DNA of 47,959 nt from an uncultured Acetatifactor sp. (GCA_910585615.1 CAJUFO010000029.1:1-47959); one strand, 5' to 3'; counted from the stretch's first letter, positions 1-7,845 are shown. Program-made: numbers and translations. Notes: generated by a model from the sequence alone, not told the origin.

Positions 1-42
1 ACAAAAAATCCTGATGCTCTAAAAGAAGATGTAAAAGTTTAA
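1..42 (+). CDS. possible 3' end of an upstream gene
   Basis: The first 42 bases read in frame as TKNPDALKEDVKV followed by TAA. The stretch is too short for recognition of a family. It is immediately followed by a dyad that could end transcription, which fits the tail of a gene lying outside the window. It could equally be chance. Confidence 0.3.
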   Translation, partial: TKNPDALKEDVKV

Positions 43-80
43 GCGTCAAATCTGGGTTTGCAAGATGCCCCTTGACGCTT
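41..80 (+). terminator. 9-bp dyad, possible terminator of the upstream gene
   Basis: AAGCGTCAA (41-49) and TTGACGCTT (72-80) are perfect inverted repeats around a 22-nt loop. The right arm contains the -35 hexamer of the next promoter, so the dyad may be a terminator, an operator or both. There is no strong T-tract. Confidence 0.35.
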
Positions 81-100
81 TCCCCAACTTATTCTATAAT
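72..100 (+). promoter_or_regulatory. promoter of the yicC-remA-gmk-rpoZ operon
   Basis: TTGACG (72-77), a 17-nt spacer and a perfect TATAAT (95-100) form a strong sigma-A promoter. It lies about 50 nt ahead of the yicC start and would drive the four overlapping genes to the terminator at 2188. Confidence 0.8.
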
Positions 101-148
101 AAATTGAAGTATGCGGCAAGAGGGATCTATTCCCGGACAGGAGCGTCT

Positions 149-1027
149 ATGATCAAGAGCATGACCGGTTTCGGCAGATGTGAGGTTGCCGAGAACGACA
201 GGAAATTCACGGTGGAGATAAAATCGGTGAACCACCGCTATCTGGATGTCGGTATCAAGCTGCCGAAAGCACTCAATTTCTTCGAATCATCCATACGCAG
301 CGAACTAAAGAGCTATATCTCCCGGGGCAAGGTGGACGTCTTTGTCTCTTATGAGGACTATTCCGAGAAGACATCGGTGCTATGCTACCACAGGGAGCTG
401 GCGGCGGAATACTTGAGATATCTTCGTCAGATGGGGGAGGAGTTCGGGCTGGAGAACGACATCCGTGTGTCCGCCCTGTCCAGATTCCCTGAAATCTTCA
501 CCATGGAAGAGGCGGGGGTGGATCAGGAGGAGCTGTGGAAGGAGCTGCGAGGGGCCCTCATCGGCGCTGCCCGTATGTTCGTGGACACCCGCCTGGCCGA
601 GGGAGAGCACCTGAAGGACGACCTCATAGAGAAGCTGGACGGCATGCGGGAGAGAGTGGACTTCATCTCGGAGCGCTCCCCCGAGATTGTGGCGCAGTAC
701 CGCCGCAAGCTGGAGGAGAGGGTCAGGGAGCTTCTGGCGGACACCGCTGTGGACGAGGGGAGGCTCTTGATGGAGGTGACGGTCTTCGCGGACAAGGTAT
801 GCGTGGATGAGGAGATCGTGCGTCTCTACAGCCATATCGAGACTACGAAAAAGACCTTGCTGGAGGGAGGCTCCATCGGGCGCAAGCTGGACTTCATCGC
901 CCAGGAGATGAACCGGGAGGCCAATACCATCCTTTCCAAGTCCAGCGACCTGGAGATTTCCAACTGTGCCATCGAGCTCAAGACAGAGATTGAAAAGGTG
1001 CGGGAGCAGATTCAGAACATAGAGTAG
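149..1027 (+). CDS. yicC: YicC/YloC-family endoribonuclease
   Basis: This is a 292-residue YicC/YloC protein. It opens with the family signature MIKSMTGFGR and has a YicC-like N-terminal half and a DUF1732 C-terminal half ending near EMNREANTILSKS. Escherichia coli YicC is reported to be an endoribonuclease involved in RNA turnover; the same activity here is inferred from family membership. The start at 149 is chosen over an upstream in-frame ATG at 65 because AGGAG (139-143) sits 5 nt before it and homology begins there; the earlier ATG lies upstream of the promoter hexamers. The order yicC-remA-gmk-rpoZ matches Bacillus subtilis yloC-remA-gmk-rpoZ. Confidence 0.93.
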   Translation: MIKSMTGFGRCEVAENDRKFTVEIKSVNHRYLDVGIKLPKALNFFESSIRSELKSYISRGKVDVFVSYEDYSEKTSVLCYHRELAAEYLRYLRQMGEEFGLENDIRVSALSRFPEIFTMEEAGVDQEELWKELRGALIGAARMFVDTRLAEGEHLKDDLIEKLDGMRERVDFISERSPEIVAQYRRKLEERVRELLADTAVDEGRLLMEVTVFADKVCVDEEIVRLYSHIETTKKTLLEGGSIGRKLDFIAQEMNREANTILSKSSDLEISNCAIELKTEIEKVREQIQNIE

Positions 1028-1036
1028 GGGTAGGGC

Positions 1037-1315
1037 ATGCTGATTCATATTGGATTCGGAAATATCGTGAACTCCTCTAAAATCATCGCCATCGTCAGCC
1101 CCGATTCCGCGCCCGTGAAAAGGATGGTGCAGGGCGCCAGGGAGAAAGGCACCGCCATAGACGCCACCCAGGGACGCAAGACCAAGTCCGTGCTGGTCAT
1201 GGAGAACAGTCAGGTGGTGCTGTCGGCGCTTTTGCCGGAGACCATTGCGGGACGGGTGCAGGGCAGCGCACAGATGCAGGAGGACAGCGGCGTGGAGGGA
1301 ACCGATGAAAGATAA
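1037..1315 (+). CDS. remA: RemA/DUF370 family DNA-binding regulator
   Basis: This 92-residue protein matches RemA (DUF370): LIHIGFGNIVNSSKIIAIVSPDSAPVKR is at its N-terminus (read as two adjoining parts, LIHIGFGNIV and NSSKIIAIVS) and an R-x-T-KSVL segment near residue 50. In Bacillus subtilis RemA is an oligomeric DNA-binding activator of biofilm-matrix and osmoprotection genes. In Clostridia its targets are not established, so a link to the polysaccharide locus in this window would be speculation. It starts 9 nt after yicC. Its last 11 nt overlap the gmk start, indicating translational coupling in one operon. The tail after residue 75 is polar and variable. Confidence 0.9.
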   Translation: MLIHIGFGNIVNSSKIIAIVSPDSAPVKRMVQGAREKGTAIDATQGRKTKSVLVMENSQVVLSALLPETIAGRVQGSAQMQEDSGVEGTDER

Positions 1316-1949
1316 TAAGGGAATTTTGATCGTCATATCCGGTTTTTCCGGAGCGGGAAAGGGTACACTGGTAAGGGAACTGCTGCGCAGGCACAGCCAG
1401 GACTATGTGCTGTCCGTCTCCATGACCACCCGTGCGCCCAGGCCCGGGGAGCGGGACGGGGTGGAGTATTTCTTCACGGACAGGGCGCATTTCGAGGAGA
1501 CCATAGGGCGGGACGGACTGGTGGAATACGCCTCCTACTGCGGCAACTACTACGGCACTCCCAGGGCCTATGTGGAGGAGAAGCTGGCGGAGGGCAAGAA
1601 CGTCATACTGGAGATAGAGATACAGGGAGCGCTGAAAATTAAGAAGAAGTTTCCGGAGAGCCTGCTGATTTTCGTCACGCCTCCCAATGCGGAGGAGCTG
1701 AAGCGCAGGCTGGAGGGCAGGGGTACGGAGAGCCAGGAGGTCATCGCCAGCCGCCTGGCCAGAGCCGCGGAGGAATCGGAGGGCGTGGAGCTCTATGATT
1801 ACCTGGTGGTCAACGACAAGCTGGAGGAGAGCGCGGAGGAGGTCCACCATCTGGTGGCCGCGGCCCGCAGGGCTCCGGTGAGAAGGGAAGAATTTGTAAG
1901 AGGAATCAGAGAGGAATTGCACAGTTTCGCGAAAGGAGCGCAAGAATAA
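1305..1949 (+). CDS. gmk: guanylate kinase
   Basis: Guanylate kinase converts GMP to GDP using ATP in the cytoplasm. The 214-residue protein carries the P-loop GFSGAGKGT (residues 13-21) and the GMP-binding segments SMTTRAPRPGE and GVEYFF. The lid and C-terminal Arg residues (SRLARAAEE) are also present, and the length is typical. A longer reading from 1245 was rejected because the first 20 codons lie inside remA and GGAGGG sits just before the ATG at 1305. It overlaps remA by 11 nt and its stop overlaps the rpoZ start as TAATG. Confidence 0.96.
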   Translation: MKDNKGILIVISGFSGAGKGTLVRELLRRHSQDYVLSVSMTTRAPRPGERDGVEYFFTDRAHFEETIGRDGLVEYASYCGNYYGTPRAYVEEKLAEGKNVILEIEIQGALKIKKKFPESLLIFVTPPNAEELKRRLEGRGTESQEVIASRLARAAEESEGVELYDYLVVNDKLEESAEEVHHLVAAARRAPVRREEFVRGIREELHSFAKGAQE

Positions 1950-2179
1950 TGTTACATCCATCCTATTCAGATCTGATGAAGGTAGTGAACAAAGAAGTAG
2001 AGCAGGGCGAGGCTCCTGTGGTGAGCAGCCGCTATTCCATCGTCATGGCCACCTCAAAGAGGGCCAGGCAGCTGATTGGCGGCGAGGAGGCCATGGTGGA
2101 CAGCAAGGACAAGAAGCCGCTGTCCGTGGCCGTGGAGGAGCTCAACCAGGGCAAGATAAAGATATTGGGCGGCGAATGA
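1949..2179 (+). CDS. rpoZ: RNA polymerase omega subunit
   Basis: This 76-residue omega subunit promotes assembly of core RNA polymerase. It shows the family pattern YSIVMATSKRARQLIGG followed by KPLSVAVEELNQGKI. Translation is coupled to gmk through TAATG (1947-1951), and AAAGGAG lies at 1932-1938 inside the end of gmk. It is the last gene before a hairpin terminator. Confidence 0.93.
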   Translation: MLHPSYSDLMKVVNKEVEQGEAPVVSSRYSIVMATSKRARQLIGGEEAMVDSKDKKPLSVAVEELNQGKIKILGGE

Positions 2180-2187
2180 GACAAGGG

Positions 2188-2212
2188 TAGCTGGTGGTTT
2201 GCCAGCTATTTT
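2188..2212 (+). terminator. intrinsic terminator after rpoZ
   Basis: TAGCTGG (2188-2194) pairs with CCAGCTA (2202-2208) around a 7-nt loop and is followed by TTTT. It would separate the yicC-rpoZ operon from rimO, though the short T-run suggests partial readthrough. Confidence 0.65.
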
Positions 2213-2231
2213 CGCACTGGCTGCTGAGCTG

Positions 2232-2248
2232 TGGAGAGGAGCATTCCA
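2232..2248 (+). repeat. copy of a dispersed ~18-bp repeat, covering the rimO ribosome binding site
   Basis: TGGAGAGGAGCATTCCA resembles the 18-bp unit found at 11335, 11454 and 21248 and in tandem in anmK. Here it contains the AGGAG of rimO, and its final A is the first base of the ATG. Confidence 0.45.
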
Positions 2249-3588
2249 TGGATATTTTGTTCGTTTCGCTGGGCTGCGACAAGAATCTGGCCGACACGGA
2301 GATGATGCTTGGCATCCTGCAGAAAAGAGGCTTCAGCTTCACGGATGATGAAGAGAAGGCGGACATATGTATAGTCAATACCTGCTGCTTCATCGGGGAC
2401 GCCAAGGAGGAGAGCATCGGGACGCTGTTGGAGATGGCGCAGCTTCGCAAAGAAGGAAGGATTAAGGCGCTGATTGCCACCGGCTGCCTGGCCCAGCGTT
2501 ACCGGGAGGAGATTCGGAGGGAGATTCCGGAGGTGGACGCGCTGGTGGGCACCTCGGCCATAGAGGAGATAGCGGACGCGGTGGAGGAAGCGCTCTCGGG
2601 CAGAGGGCAGAATCATTATCGGGCCCTTGACGGGCCTCCTGCCGCCTGTATGGACAGGATTGTGACCACAGGGGGCCATTATGCCTATCTGAAGATTGCG
2701 GAGGGCTGCGACAAGCGCTGCACCTACTGCGTCATCCCCAGGGTACGGGGGAGGTACCGCAGCATCCCCATGGAGGTGCTGGAGGAGCAGGCCCGCAGGC
2801 TGGCGGAGGGCGGTGTGAGAGAGCTGATACTGGTGGCCCAGGAGACCACCCTCTACGGTGTGGATTTATATGGAAGAAAGAGCCTCCCCGGGCTGCTTAA
2901 GCGCCTTGCGGCCATTCCGGACCTCCACTGGATTCGCGTCCTGTACTGCTATCCGGAGGAGATTACGGAGGAATTGATCGACGTGATGGCCGCGGAGCCG
3001 AAGATATGCCGCTATCTGGACATTCCCATCCAGCACGCCTCGGATGAAGTCCTGCGGCGCATGGGCAGGAGGACGAATCAGGAGCATCTGCGCCGCCAGA
3101 TCGGGATGCTGCGGGAGCGGATTCCGGATATCTGCCTGCGGACCACATTGATCAGCGGCTTTCCGGGAGAGACCCAGGAGGACTTCGAGGAGCTCTACCG
3201 CTTCGTCAATGAGATGGAGTTCGACAGGCTGGGGGTGTTCGCCTATTCCCAGGAGGAGGGGACGGCCGCCGCGGCCATGCCGGACCAGATAGAGGAAGAG
3301 GTGAAGGAGGCCAGGCGGGACGAGCTGATGGAGCTGCAGCAGGCCATTGCCTTCGAGAAGGCCGAGGGGATGATCGGGCGGGAACTGGAGGTAGTGGTAG
3401 AGGGCAGGATGACAGAGGAGGAAGTGTATGTGACGCGTACATACCGTGACGCGCCGGACGTGGACGGATACCTGTTCCTGCACACCGACAGGGAGCTGGT
3501 GAGCGGCGATTTCGTCAGGGCGCGGGTCACGGATTTCAACGAGTATGATTTGATTGGTATATGCGTGGAAGCGCGCGGGGAGGTATAG
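2248..3588 (+). CDS. rimO: ribosomal protein S12 methylthiotransferase RimO
   Basis: RimO is a radical-SAM enzyme that adds a methylthio group to the conserved Asp of ribosomal protein S12. The 446-residue protein has the N-terminal UPF0004 domain with cysteines C10, C46 and C80 for one Fe-S cluster. The radical-SAM motif GCDKRCTYC follows, with C154, C158 and C161 for the second. A C-terminal TRAM domain covers roughly residues 370-446. RimO rather than MiaB is favoured by the SLGCDKN start, the S12-type TRAM and the position before pgsA and cinA. The start at 2248 has AGGAG at 2237-2241; a longer frame from 2194 would begin inside the terminator. Confidence 0.95.
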   Translation: MDILFVSLGCDKNLADTEMMLGILQKRGFSFTDDEEKADICIVNTCCFIGDAKEESIGTLLEMAQLRKEGRIKALIATGCLAQRYREEIRREIPEVDALVGTSAIEEIADAVEEALSGRGQNHYRALDGPPAACMDRIVTTGGHYAYLKIAEGCDKRCTYCVIPRVRGRYRSIPMEVLEEQARRLAEGGVRELILVAQETTLYGVDLYGRKSLPGLLKRLAAIPDLHWIRVLYCYPEEITEELIDVMAAEPKICRYLDIPIQHASDEVLRRMGRRTNQEHLRRQIGMLRERIPDICLRTTLISGFPGETQEDFEELYRFVNEMEFDRLGVFAYSQEEGTAAAAMPDQIEEEVKEARRDELMELQQAIAFEKAEGMIGRELEVVVEGRMTEEEVYVTRTYRDAPDVDGYLFLHTDRELVSGDFVRARVTDFNEYDLIGICVEARGEV

Positions 3589-3590
3589 TC

Positions 3591-4169
3591 ATGAAGATGA
3601 ATCTACCGAATAAATTGACGATATTCCGTGTATTTCTGATTCTGCCTTTTGTCTTGCTCCTGCTGGGGGAGAGCGGCGGCTGGGGCTGGTATCGGGCGCT
3701 GTTCGGCGGCATCCTGGAATACGTGGACTATATCGCACTGGCAATCTTCATCATCGCCAGCCTGACGGATCTGATCGACGGCAAGATTGCCCGCAAGTAC
3801 GGGCTGGTGACCAATTTCGGCAAGTTCATGGATCCCCTGGCGGACAAGCTGCTGGTCAGCGCCGCCATGATTGCGCTGGTGGAGCTGGGGCGTATCCCCG
3901 CCTGGATTGTGATTGTCATCATCAGCAGGGAGTTCATCATCAGCGGCTTCCGCCTGGTGGCGGCGGACAAGGGCGTAGTCATCGCGGCCAGCTACTGGGG
4001 GAAGTTCAAGACCACCTTCCAGATGGTGATGGTGTGCCTGATGATTGCGGACATCCAGCAGCTGCGGCTGGTGACGGACATCGTCATGTGGGCGGCGCTG
4101 CTGCTGACTGTGGTGTCCCTGGCGGACTATCTGATGAAGAACAGAGACGTGATGCGGGAGACGAAATAG
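3591..4169 (+). CDS. pgsA: CDP-diacylglycerol--glycerol-3-phosphate 3-phosphatidyltransferase
   Basis: PgsA makes phosphatidylglycerol phosphate from CDP-diacylglycerol and glycerol-3-phosphate in the membrane. The 192-residue protein contains the complete CDP-alcohol phosphotransferase motif D-x2-DG-x2-AR-x8-G-x3-D-x3-D at about residues 60-85, with several hydrophobic membrane segments around it. The start at 3591 is preceded by GGGGAGG (3577-3583) and lies 2 nt after the rimO stop. An alternative ATG at 3561 lies inside rimO. The order rimO-pgsA-cinA-recA is common in Clostridia. Confidence 0.94.
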   Translation: MKMNLPNKLTIFRVFLILPFVLLLLGESGGWGWYRALFGGILEYVDYIALAIFIIASLTDLIDGKIARKYGLVTNFGKFMDPLADKLLVSAAMIALVELGRIPAWIVIVIISREFIISGFRLVAADKGVVIAASYWGKFKTTFQMVMVCLMIADIQQLRLVTDIVMWAALLLTVVSLADYLMKNRDVMRETK

Positions 4170-4202
4170 CGCGGCCCGGAGCGCGGCGCGGAGGAGAGAA
4201 TT

Positions 4203-5477
4203 ATGATGAAGGTTGAACTGATATGCGTGGGGACGGAAATCCTGCTGGGAAATATCGTGAATACGAACGCTGCCTATCTGGCGGAGAAATGCGCCGGTCT
4301 GGGGCTTTCCTGCTATTTTCAGACAGTGGTGGGGGACAATGAGGAGAGGCTTTCACAGGCGCTGGAGACAGCCATGGGGCGCTCCGACATCGTCATCCTG
4401 TCCGGAGGACTGGGGCCTACGGAGGATGACCTGACCAAGGAGACGGCGGCGAAGGTCTGCGGCAGGCCCCTGTACCTGCACGAGCCCAGCAAGAAGGCCA
4501 TAGAGAGGTTCTTCGCAGACAGGGGGACGGAGCCCACGGACAACAACTGGAAGCAGGCCATGCTGCCCCAGGGGGCCATCGTCATGGAGAACCACAACGG
4601 CACCGCGCCGGGCGCGATCATAGAGACGGAGAGTGCCAGGGTGATCCTGCTTCCCGGCCCGCCGAACGAGCTGTACCCCATGTTCGAGGAGAGCGTGGCC
4701 CCTTACCTGGCCTCCCTGAACTCCCAGGCCCTCAGCTCCACCACGGTGAAGGTCTGCGGCGTGGGGGAGAGCAAGGCGGAGACCATGGTGAAGGACCTGA
4801 TCGACAGCCAGACCAATCCCACCATCGCCACCTACGCCAAGACCGGGGAGGTACATATCCGCGTCACCGCCAGCGGCGAGGATAAGAAAAGCGCGGCGAA
4901 GCTGATTAAGCCCGTGGTGAAGGAGTTGAAGGCCAGGTTCGGCAACCATGTGTATACCACCGAGGAGGCGGTGACTCTGGAGAAGTCCGTGGCGGATCTC
5001 CTGCTGGCAAACGCCCTGACCATCACCTGCGCCGAATCCTGCACGGGAGGGCTGCTCTCGGCCAGGCTGGTGAACGTTCCAGGCATCTCGGAGGTGTACA
5101 AATTCGGCATGGTCACCTATTCCAACAAGGCCAAGAGACGCTTCCTGGGGGTGAAGAAGAGCACCCTGCAGAAGCACGGCGCGGTCAGCGAGAAGACCGC
5201 GGAGGAGATGGCAAAGGGCGCGGCCTTAGAGAGCAAGGCGGATGTGGCGGTAGCCATCACTGGCATCGCCGGGCCGGACGGCGGCACGCCGGAGAAGCCG
5301 GTGGGCCTGGTGTACATCGCCTGCTACGTGAAGGGAAAAATTACCGTAAAGAAATGCCAGTTCTCCGGCAACCGGGACAAGATAAGGGAATCCGCGGTGT
5401 CCGCGGCGCTGACCCTGACCCGCAGCTGTGTGCTGGAATATTTCAGCAAGGTGACATTCGGAAAAAAGGAGTCCTGA
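4203..5477 (+). CDS. cinA: CinA family protein (competence/damage-inducible, NMN deamidase domain)
   Basis: This is a full-length 424-residue CinA. The N-terminal MoCF-like domain starts VELICVGTEILLGN and carries LSGGLGPTEDD near residue 65. The C-terminal amidase domain contains AESCTGG near residue 277 and AITGIAGPDGG. Family members hydrolyse ADP-ribose and deamidate nicotinamide mononucleotide, recycling pyridine nucleotides; that role is inferred. AGGAG (4192-4196) supports the start, with ATG at 4203 or the adjacent 4206. The stop codon lies within a terminator stem, so cinA is the last gene of the rimO operon and recA has its own promoter. Confidence 0.93.
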   Translation: MMKVELICVGTEILLGNIVNTNAAYLAEKCAGLGLSCYFQTVVGDNEERLSQALETAMGRSDIVILSGGLGPTEDDLTKETAAKVCGRPLYLHEPSKKAIERFFADRGTEPTDNNWKQAMLPQGAIVMENHNGTAPGAIIETESARVILLPGPPNELYPMFEESVAPYLASLNSQALSSTTVKVCGVGESKAETMVKDLIDSQTNPTIATYAKTGEVHIRVTASGEDKKSAAKLIKPVVKELKARFGNHVYTTEEAVTLEKSVADLLLANALTITCAESCTGGLLSARLVNVPGISEVYKFGMVTYSNKAKRRFLGVKKSTLQKHGAVSEKTAEEMAKGAALESKADVAVAITGIAGPDGGTPEKPVGLVYIACYVKGKITVKKCQFSGNRDKIRESAVSAALTLTRSCVLEYFSKVTFGKKES

Positions 5478-5490
5478 CTCCTTTTTTCTT
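5462..5490 (+). terminator. bidirectional-looking terminator at the cinA stop
   Basis: AAAAAAGGAGTC (5462-5473) and GACTCCTTTTTT (5476-5487) are perfect inverted repeats, and the cinA TGA (5475-5477) sits at the loop. The A-tract and T-tract make it a typical intrinsic terminator. Confidence 0.85.
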
Positions 5491-5786
5491 TCTCTCTGCA
5501 CAGGCCCGTGCAGAAGAAATGTGCCACGAAGGCGGCGCACGGGCCGCGCAGCGAGTAGGGGAAATTTTTTCCTTACTCGATTTTTTGGCTTTTTTGGCTT
5601 TGGGGCATTTTCCGGTTGCCGCCCGGGGCTGTCTGTGGTAAGATATATTTGTCTGAATCAATATCTGATGTTTTGTATGTCAGTATCATTCTTGGATTCC
5701 GGCGGCTTCGCCATATGTTTCAGAGAGAATTTCCAGACAGGGGGGATGCCTTTGAGGGAGTTTTAAGGTACTTGAAATAAGGTATA
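5491..5786. other. gene-free stretch with two further hairpins
   Basis: No convincing coding sequence is visible. GGCCCGTGC (5503-5511) pairs perfectly with GCACGGGCC (5537-5545). A second imperfect stem, 5552-5564 with 5567-5579 (G-U pairs allowed), is followed by a T-run at 5581-5586 and a second T-run. Together with the cinA terminator this makes three consecutive hairpins in about 125 nt. The remainder to 5786 shows nothing I recognise. Confidence 0.5.
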
Positions 5787-5830
5787 CTGCATAACGCTGA
5801 ATTGCGATTGAACCAGCCAGCGTTATGCAG
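5787..5830. repeat. 13-bp perfect dyad upstream of the recA promoter
   Basis: CTGCATAACGCTG (5787-5799) and CAGCGTTATGCAG (5818-5830) are perfect inverted repeats with an 18-nt spacer. AACCAG inside the spacer (5811-5816) can pair with CTGGTT just outside (5832-5837), giving a mutually exclusive second hairpin. No T-tract follows, so this is not a standard terminator. It may be a protein-binding dyad or part of an RNA. Confidence 0.6.
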
Positions 5831-5875
5831 TCTGGTTTCATGGGAAGTGAAATCGTTAAGCAGCATAAAATGTAG

Positions 5876-5904
5876 TTGACAAATGCGAACGAATGTTTTA
5901 TCCT
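5876..5904 (+). promoter_or_regulatory. recA promoter
   Basis: TTGACA (5876-5881), a 17-nt spacer and TATCCT (5899-5904) form a sigma-A promoter about 44 nt upstream of the recA ATG. A LexA/DinR box occupies the spacer and reaches the -10. Confidence 0.8.
5886..5899 (+). promoter_or_regulatory. LexA/DinR SOS box 1
   Basis: CGAACGAATGTTTT matches 13 of 14 positions of the Firmicute DinR/LexA consensus CGAACRNRYGTTYC. It lies between the -35 and -10 elements of recA, where bound LexA would block RNA polymerase. Confidence 0.82.
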
Positions 5905-5912
5905 AAGGATAG

Positions 5913-5926
5913 AGAACGTTTGTTCT
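5913..5926 (+). promoter_or_regulatory. LexA/DinR SOS box 2
   Basis: AGAACGTTTGTTCT contains the GAAC-N4-GTTC palindrome, centred 27 nt downstream of box 1 and just after the expected transcription start. Two boxes suggest tight or cooperative SOS control of recA. Confidence 0.65.
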
Positions 5927-5947
5927 TGCAGAAAAAGGAGATTCCAG

Positions 5948-7153
5948 ATGGAAAGAGAAGAGAAATTAAAAGCATTGGACGCGGCCATCGGCCAGATTGA
6001 GAAGCAGTTCGGCAAGGGCGCGGTGATGAAGCTGGGCGACCCCTCCTCCCGGATGAACGTGGAGACCGTTCCCACAGGCTCCTTAAGCCTTGACATAGCC
6101 CTTGGGCTGGGGGGGATCCCCAAGGGGAGGATCGTAGAGATATACGGACCGGAATCCAGCGGTAAGACCACGGTGACCCTGCATATGATCGCCGAGGTAC
6201 AGAAGATGGGCGGCATCGCGGGCTTCATCGACGCGGAGCACGCGCTGGATCCCGTATATGCCAAGAATATCGGAGTGGACATCGACAACCTCTATATTTC
6301 CCAGCCCGACAACGGGGAGCAGGCGCTGGAGATCGCGGAGACCATGGTGCGCTCCGGGGCCATCGACATCGTGGTGGTGGACTCCGTGGCGGCGCTGGTG
6401 CCCAAGTCCGAGATAGACGGCGACATGGGCGAGAGCCATGTGGGCCTGCAGGCCAGGCTCATGTCCCAGGCGCTGCGAAAGCTCACCTCCGTCATCAGCA
6501 AATCCAACTGCTCGGTGATATTCATCAACCAGCTGCGGGAGAAGATAGGCGTCATGTTCGGCAACCCTGAGACCACCACCGGCGGCCGTGCCCTGAAGTT
6601 CTACGCCTCCGTCCGCCTTGACGTGCGGCGTGTGGAGGCCCTGAAGCAGGGCGGCGAGGTGATAGGCAACCACACCCGGGTCAAGGTGGTGAAGAACAAG
6701 GTGGCCCCTCCCTTCAAGGAGGCGGAATTCGACATCATGTTCGGCAAGGGCATCTCCAAGGAGGGAGACATCCTGGATCTGGCGGCGAACCTGAACATCG
6801 TGGTGAAGTCAGGGGCCTGGTACGCTTACGACGGGAATAAGATAGGCCAGGGCCGGGAGAACGCGAAGCAGTACCTGCGGGACAATCCGGAGGCCTGCAA
6901 GGCCATCGAGGACAAGGTGCGGGCCCACTATGGCTTCGGCGGCGGGGAGGCTGCGGAAGCGGATGCGCCGGGGAAGGAAGCAGCGGGCAAGGATACGGCA
7001 AAGACAGAGGCTAAGGGCCGGGGCGGCCGGGCCAATGGCCGGGCGGCTGCAGCCGCCAAGGCGGAGGCAAAAGCCGCGGAGGGCGACATGGATAAGGAAT
7101 CCTCCACGGACAGGGAGCCCGCCGCGGAGGACGGGCAGTCCGAGGCCCTGTAA
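5948..7153 (+). CDS. recA: recombinase RecA
   Basis: RecA forms filaments on single-stranded DNA, catalyses strand exchange and triggers LexA self-cleavage. The 401-residue protein has Walker A GPESSGKTT (67-75), the Walker B region DIVVVDSVAALVP, loop regions and NQLREKIGVMFGNPETTTGG. The core ends near residue 335. An unusually long tail of about 65 residues follows, rich in Ala, Gly, Lys and Glu, so the total exceeds the usual 340-355. AAAAAGGAG at 5932-5940 fixes the ATG at 5948; the longer frame from 5876 begins in the promoter. recX follows 24 nt later. Confidence 0.97.
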   Translation: MEREEKLKALDAAIGQIEKQFGKGAVMKLGDPSSRMNVETVPTGSLSLDIALGLGGIPKGRIVEIYGPESSGKTTVTLHMIAEVQKMGGIAGFIDAEHALDPVYAKNIGVDIDNLYISQPDNGEQALEIAETMVRSGAIDIVVVDSVAALVPKSEIDGDMGESHVGLQARLMSQALRKLTSVISKSNCSVIFINQLREKIGVMFGNPETTTGGRALKFYASVRLDVRRVEALKQGGEVIGNHTRVKVVKNKVAPPFKEAEFDIMFGKGISKEGDILDLAANLNIVVKSGAWYAYDGNKIGQGRENAKQYLRDNPEACKAIEDKVRAHYGFGGGEAAEADAPGKEAAGKDTAKTEAKGRGGRANGRAAAAAKAEAKAAEGDMDKESSTDREPAAEDGQSEAL

Positions 7154-7177
7154 AGCGGTCACCATGCAGGAGCGGTT

Positions 7178-7801
7178 ATGAGAGTGACAGAAATCGCGGA
7201 GGTCTCCAGGTCCCGGATGAGAATATCCACGGACGAGGAATTCACCTTCGTATTATACAGGGGCGAGCTGCACAGGCTCCACATCCGCCAGGGCGAGGAA
7301 ATCGAGGAGGACGCGCTGCGGGCCATCCGGGAGGAAATCCTGCCCAAGCGGGCGAAGCTGCGGGCCATGAACCTTCTGAAGAACCGGGACTATACGGTGA
7401 GGCAGCTTCGGGACAAGCTGAAGGAGGGAGGCTATCCTCAGGAGACCATAGAGGAGGCCCTGGGCTATGTGCAGGGCTTCCATTATACGGACGACCTGCG
7501 CTACGCCGAGAACTTCATCCGGGGCCATATACAGGACAGGAGCCGCAGGCGGATAGAGAACGACCTGCTGGGCAGGGGAATCGACAGGGACACGCTGGAG
7601 AGGGCCTGGGCCGGTTTCGAGGCGGAGGGCGGAAGCCAGGACGAGCAGGCCATGATACAGGCTCTTCTGGCGAAAAAGGGCTTCAATCCGGAGGAGGCCC
7701 AGCCGAAGGAGCGCCGGAGGATGTACGGGTACCTGATGCGGAAGGGATTTGCCCCCGAGCAGGTGAGGAGGGCCCTGCGGTCAGAGGAGCCATACGACTG
7801 A
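7178..7801 (+). CDS. recX: regulatory protein RecX
   Basis: RecX binds RecA filaments and modulates their assembly. The 207-residue protein has the repeated three-helix modules of the family. Recognisable segments include LLKNRDYTVRQLRDKL, GFHYTDDLRYAENFI with SRRRIENDLLGRGI, and a C-terminal module ending YLMRKGFAPEQVRRAL. AGGAG lies just upstream of the ATG at 7178. It is 24 nt downstream of recA and presumably shares the SOS promoter, which balances activator and inhibitor in one transcript. Confidence 0.92.
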   Translation: MRVTEIAEVSRSRMRISTDEEFTFVLYRGELHRLHIRQGEEIEEDALRAIREEILPKRAKLRAMNLLKNRDYTVRQLRDKLKEGGYPQETIEEALGYVQGFHYTDDLRYAENFIRGHIQDRSRRRIENDLLGRGIDRDTLERAWAGFEAEGGSQDEQAMIQALLAKKGFNPEEAQPKERRRMYGYLMRKGFAPEQVRRALRSEEPYD

Positions 7802-7804
7802 AGA

Positions 7805-7845
7805 GGCGGATTCGCGGATGCCAGGGCCTGCGGATCCGTCTTTTC
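7805..7845 (+). terminator. terminator after recX
   Basis: GGCGGATTCGC (7805-7815) pairs with GCGGATCCGTC (7830-7840), an 11-bp stem with two G-U pairs, and is followed by TTTTC. It ends the recA-recX unit. Confidence 0.7.

Noticed and set aside
65..148. N-terminal extension of YicC from an upstream ATG
   Set aside because: It begins inside the promoter (-35 at 72, -10 at 95), and the family N-terminus starts at 149 behind an AGGAG.
380..1336. Long minus-strand open frame opposite yicC and remA
   Set aside because: Shadow of GC-rich coding DNA; its protein resembles no family and the plus-strand genes are unambiguous.
4353..5177. 274-codon minus-strand frame opposite cinA
   Set aside because: Antisense shadow without homology or a ribosome binding site.
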